Below are positions 5,762 through 7,211 of a stretch of DNA of 7,211 nucleotides, in pieces. The position numbers were made by a program, and so were the translations under genes. The notes under the pieces are model-generated. The model ran no database searches. It had not been told where the DNA came from and saw nothing but the letters and a program-made list of their open reading frames with translations. The stretch's first letter is position 1. Each line of letters starts with the position of its first letter. This stretch comes from Pseudomonadota bacterium (GTDB lineage: Bacteria; Pseudomonadota; Alphaproteobacteria; Reyranellales; Reyranellaceae), in NCBI GenBank assembly GCA_023436825.1, contig JAEZHS010000419.1, forward strand, positions 1 through 7,211, read 5' to 3'.

Positions 5762-6568
5762 ATGGGAAGACCGATGGGAGGCGCCGACGCGCGGCCGTCT
5801 CCAGCGCTTACGCTTGTGTTCGGACAGGCCGATGCCACGCCGTGCGATGCTGCTCTTGCGGCTGCCAAGCAAGCTGCCGGCAAACGGGGGCGTCGTCCTC
5901 CCGAGGTCGGTCGGTCACTGGCAGATATCCTCAGCGGTTTGCCGGGCCAGTGTCTCAACCGCTTGGTGGCGGCTGCCAAGACAGCCACCTTCTCGGCACA
6001 GTCGACCCTGTTCCATGAGGGTGAACCGGCCACCGGATGCTATTGGGTTCGGCGCGGCCTTCTCAAAGCATGTGTCCTGTCGGCCGACGGCGAGGAGCGC
6101 CTCGTAACCCTCTATGGGCCCGGCGACATCGTCGGAGAGCTCGCGATGATCGACTGCATGCCGCGCTTCGCCACGGTTTCGGCTGTCACCGACTGCCAAG
6201 TGGCGTTCGTCGATGCCGTCACCTTCAAGGCCTGCCTGCACGACTATCCTGAATTGCATCACTACCTCGCCATGACGCTGGCTCGACGTGTGCGCGACGC
6301 TCAGGAGGACGTTGCCGCAAGCTTCCTGCCATCGACTGCGCGCGTCGCTCGAGCTCTGCTGAAGCTCGTTGCCCATCTCGGCGAGCCGATAGATGCCGAT
6401 CATGTCGGTATCCCTTACCCGGTCAGGCACGATGCCTTGGCGATGGTGGCGGGTGTCGCGCGCGAAAGTGCCAGTCGTGTCGTTGCCAGCTGGCGCCTGC
6501 GCGAGATCCTGAGCCGAACGAGCAAGTATCCCTTGGTGGTGCACAAGGCGAACCTCCAGCGCGAATAA
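5762..6568 (+). CDS. Crp/Fnr-family transcriptional regulator
   Basis: This 268-aa protein has an N-terminal cyclic-nucleotide-binding-type beta-roll at about 75-165 and a winged helix-turn-helix at about 190-265. In the beta-roll, LFHEGEPATGCYWVRRGLLK (83-102) and LYGPGDIVGELAMI (117-130) are typical, followed by PRFATVSAV (134-142). Arg135 aligns with the phosphate-binding Arg of CRP, but the next residue is Phe rather than Ser, so cAMP binding is uncertain. There is no N-terminal cysteine cluster, so it is not an iron-sulfur FNR. The helix-turn-helix DALAMVAGVARESASRVVASW (224-244) matches the family, with RESASR in the recognition helix. About 50 N-terminal residues precede the usual family start and are rich in Ala, Arg and Pro. 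The true start may therefore be internal, for example the ATG at 5774. An upstream in-frame stop at 5714 excludes longer forms. It is probably its own transcription unit, 131 bases after the operon. Confidence 0.88.
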   Translation: MGRPMGGADARPSPALTLVFGQADATPCDAALAAAKQAAGKRGRRPPEVGRSLADILSGLPGQCLNRLVAAAKTATFSAQSTLFHEGEPATGCYWVRRGLLKACVLSADGEERLVTLYGPGDIVGELAMIDCMPRFATVSAVTDCQVAFVDAVTFKACLHDYPELHHYLAMTLARRVRDAQEDVAASFLPSTARVARALLKLVAHLGEPIDADHVGIPYPVRHDALAMVAGVARESASRVVASWRLREILSRTSKYPLVVHKANLQRE

Positions 6569-6574
6569 CGCGCT
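6558..6574 (+). other. Perfect hairpin overlapping the stop codon of the Crp/Fnr gene
   Basis: AGCGCG (6558-6563) pairs with CGCGCT (6569-6574) around an AATAA loop that contains the TAA stop. No T-tract follows, so it does not meet the pattern of an intrinsic terminator, although it could slow polymerase or protect the 3' end. Confidence 0.35.
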
Positions 6575-6709
6575 AGCCTGCCGTTGAAAGCGTTGCTGGC
6601 ACTCGTCCTCTGCGACACAAACGAACGGCATGTTCGCCGCTTTCACACACAGGAAGTGGGGCTCTCTGGAGCGCCAAAGGCCGTGGAGGACGAAGCTGGC
6701 CATAACTAA

Positions 6710-6731
6710 CCAAGTTGATTGACTTTCTTGG
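6710..6731. promoter_or_regulatory. Inverted repeat CCAAG-N12-CTTGG in an AT-rich patch
   Basis: CCAAG (6710-6714) and CTTGG (6727-6731) flank a 12-base centre that includes TTGATTGACTTT, and are followed by TATAAC (6734-6739). The AT-rich patch and promoter-like words suggest a control region. However, the spacing between the TTGATT or TTGACT words and TATAAC is only 9-13 bases, too short for a normal sigma-70 promoter. Confidence 0.25.
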
Positions 6732-7024
6732 GTTATAACGGGCTAGCGCGAGACAGCAGTGCATACACTGATCGGCAGGCCGAGAAGCGCTGAACGTGAC
6801 GGTACGAAAAAACCCACTGCAAATTGTCCGACTGTGCCACAGTTGTTGGCAGCATAATCACCGGGTTATATTAGGGCTCGCCGCCGCTCACGGCGACGTC
6901 CGTTCTTTGCATTGTGTTCATCCGATACCGTGGGCGCGGCCGGCACGCGTCGCGCGCGCCATCGGCCTGATCGCCGGGCGCACGAGGCAAGACCGCCAGC
7001 CAAAGGGGTCGCCGTCGGGAGGGC

Positions 7025-7116
7025 TGCCGGAAATGCAGAATATGCCGAAAACTCAAAAGCGGCGTGGCTTCAAAGGCTTGGCGGATGTCAGCCGGCCTGC
7101 CGGAAATTGCCGAAAT
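7025..7116 (+). repeat. Four short direct repeats TGCCG(G)AAA
   Basis: TGCCGGAAAT occurs at 7025-7034 and 7098-7107. A shorter form, TGCCGAAA, occurs at 7043-7050 and 7108-7115. Two 10-base copies and two 8-base variants lie within 92 bases of non-coding DNA. Chance repetition in GC-rich DNA remains possible. Confidence 0.35.
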
Positions 7117-7211
7117 TCACCTGCGAGGCAGCTGCGCGCCGGCGCACGCCGCACCTTCACGTCAAAACCCATGTGACGCGCTGCCTTGCTGGCACCGATG
7201 GTCGTCCCCGA

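Larger units (their letters stand above)
6569..7211. other. Non-coding or unassigned region at the right edge
   Basis: I find no convincing gene in these 640 bases. The longest plus-strand open frame (6796-7176) has no good ribosome-binding site, no recognisable motif, and codons unlike the neighbours (ATA, TTA, TGT and CGA, with AT-ending thirds in its first half). Local AT content rises at about 6700-6740 and 6800-6875. The stretch contains the inverted repeat at 6710-6731, a small hairpin at 6878-6896 (TCGCCG/CGGCGA) and a cluster of TGCCG(G)AAA repeats at 7025-7116. It may be a regulatory region of a gene beyond the window, or decayed DNA. Confidence 0.5.

Noticed and set aside
5915..6703. 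262-codon minus-strand open frame antisense to the Crp/Fnr gene
   Set aside because: The plus strand carries both the beta-roll and helix-turn-helix signatures. The antisense product has none.
6796..7176. 126-codon plus-strand open frame at the right edge
   Set aside because: It has no Shine-Dalgarno, no recognisable motif, and codon use unlike the confirmed genes. It is not supportable as a gene without homologues.

Overview
The window is GC-rich bacterial DNA with strong G/C preference at third codon positions. Gene content (a Maa/NodL-type acetyltransferase, a NodU/CmcH-type carbamoyltransferase and a Crp/Fnr regulator) and codon use fit a proteobacterium, most likely an alphaproteobacterium. 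That placement is inference; there is no rRNA or other marker here. I see no tRNA, CRISPR array or recognisable insertion sequence.

Layout. (1) 68-622, minus strand: a maltose/galactoside O-acetyltransferase gene that is complete from Shine-Dalgarno to stop, except for one in-frame amber codon at codon 63. It is probably a fresh pseudogene, or a sequencing error. (2) 623-1004: a divergent non-coding region. It holds a TATAAT-like -10 box facing the acetyltransferase, three AACGTT motifs, and two inverted repeats just before the rightward operon. (3) 1005-5630, plus strand: a tight four-gene unit. The order is a 284-aa protein with a degenerate methyltransferase fold (TTG start), a 563-aa carbamoyltransferase (ATGA overlap), a 62-aa unrecognised protein (1 nt after the stop) and a 624-aa SGNH-hydrolase-like protein with a roughly 400-residue C-terminal extension (18 nt after the stop, same frame). 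(4) 5631-5761: a short intergenic region with a palindrome. (5) 5762-6568, plus strand: a Crp/Fnr-type regulator. (6) 6569-7211: no convincing gene, only short inverted and direct repeats.

How the genes may work together. The carbamoyltransferase is the only enzyme with a confident chemistry: ATP-dependent transfer of a carbamoyl group from carbamoyl phosphate, through carbamoyl-adenylate, to an acceptor hydroxyl. Its tight packing with a methyltransferase-like protein, a small protein and an SGNH-type protein suggests a small cassette that decorates a sugar, glycan or small molecule with carbamoyl and possibly other groups. No glycosyltransferase, polyketide synthase or transporter is in the window, so the acceptor cannot be named. 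The combination, the small protein and the SGNH C-terminal extension are the least familiar parts. The Crp/Fnr gene may control the neighbourhood, but nothing in the sequence proves that.
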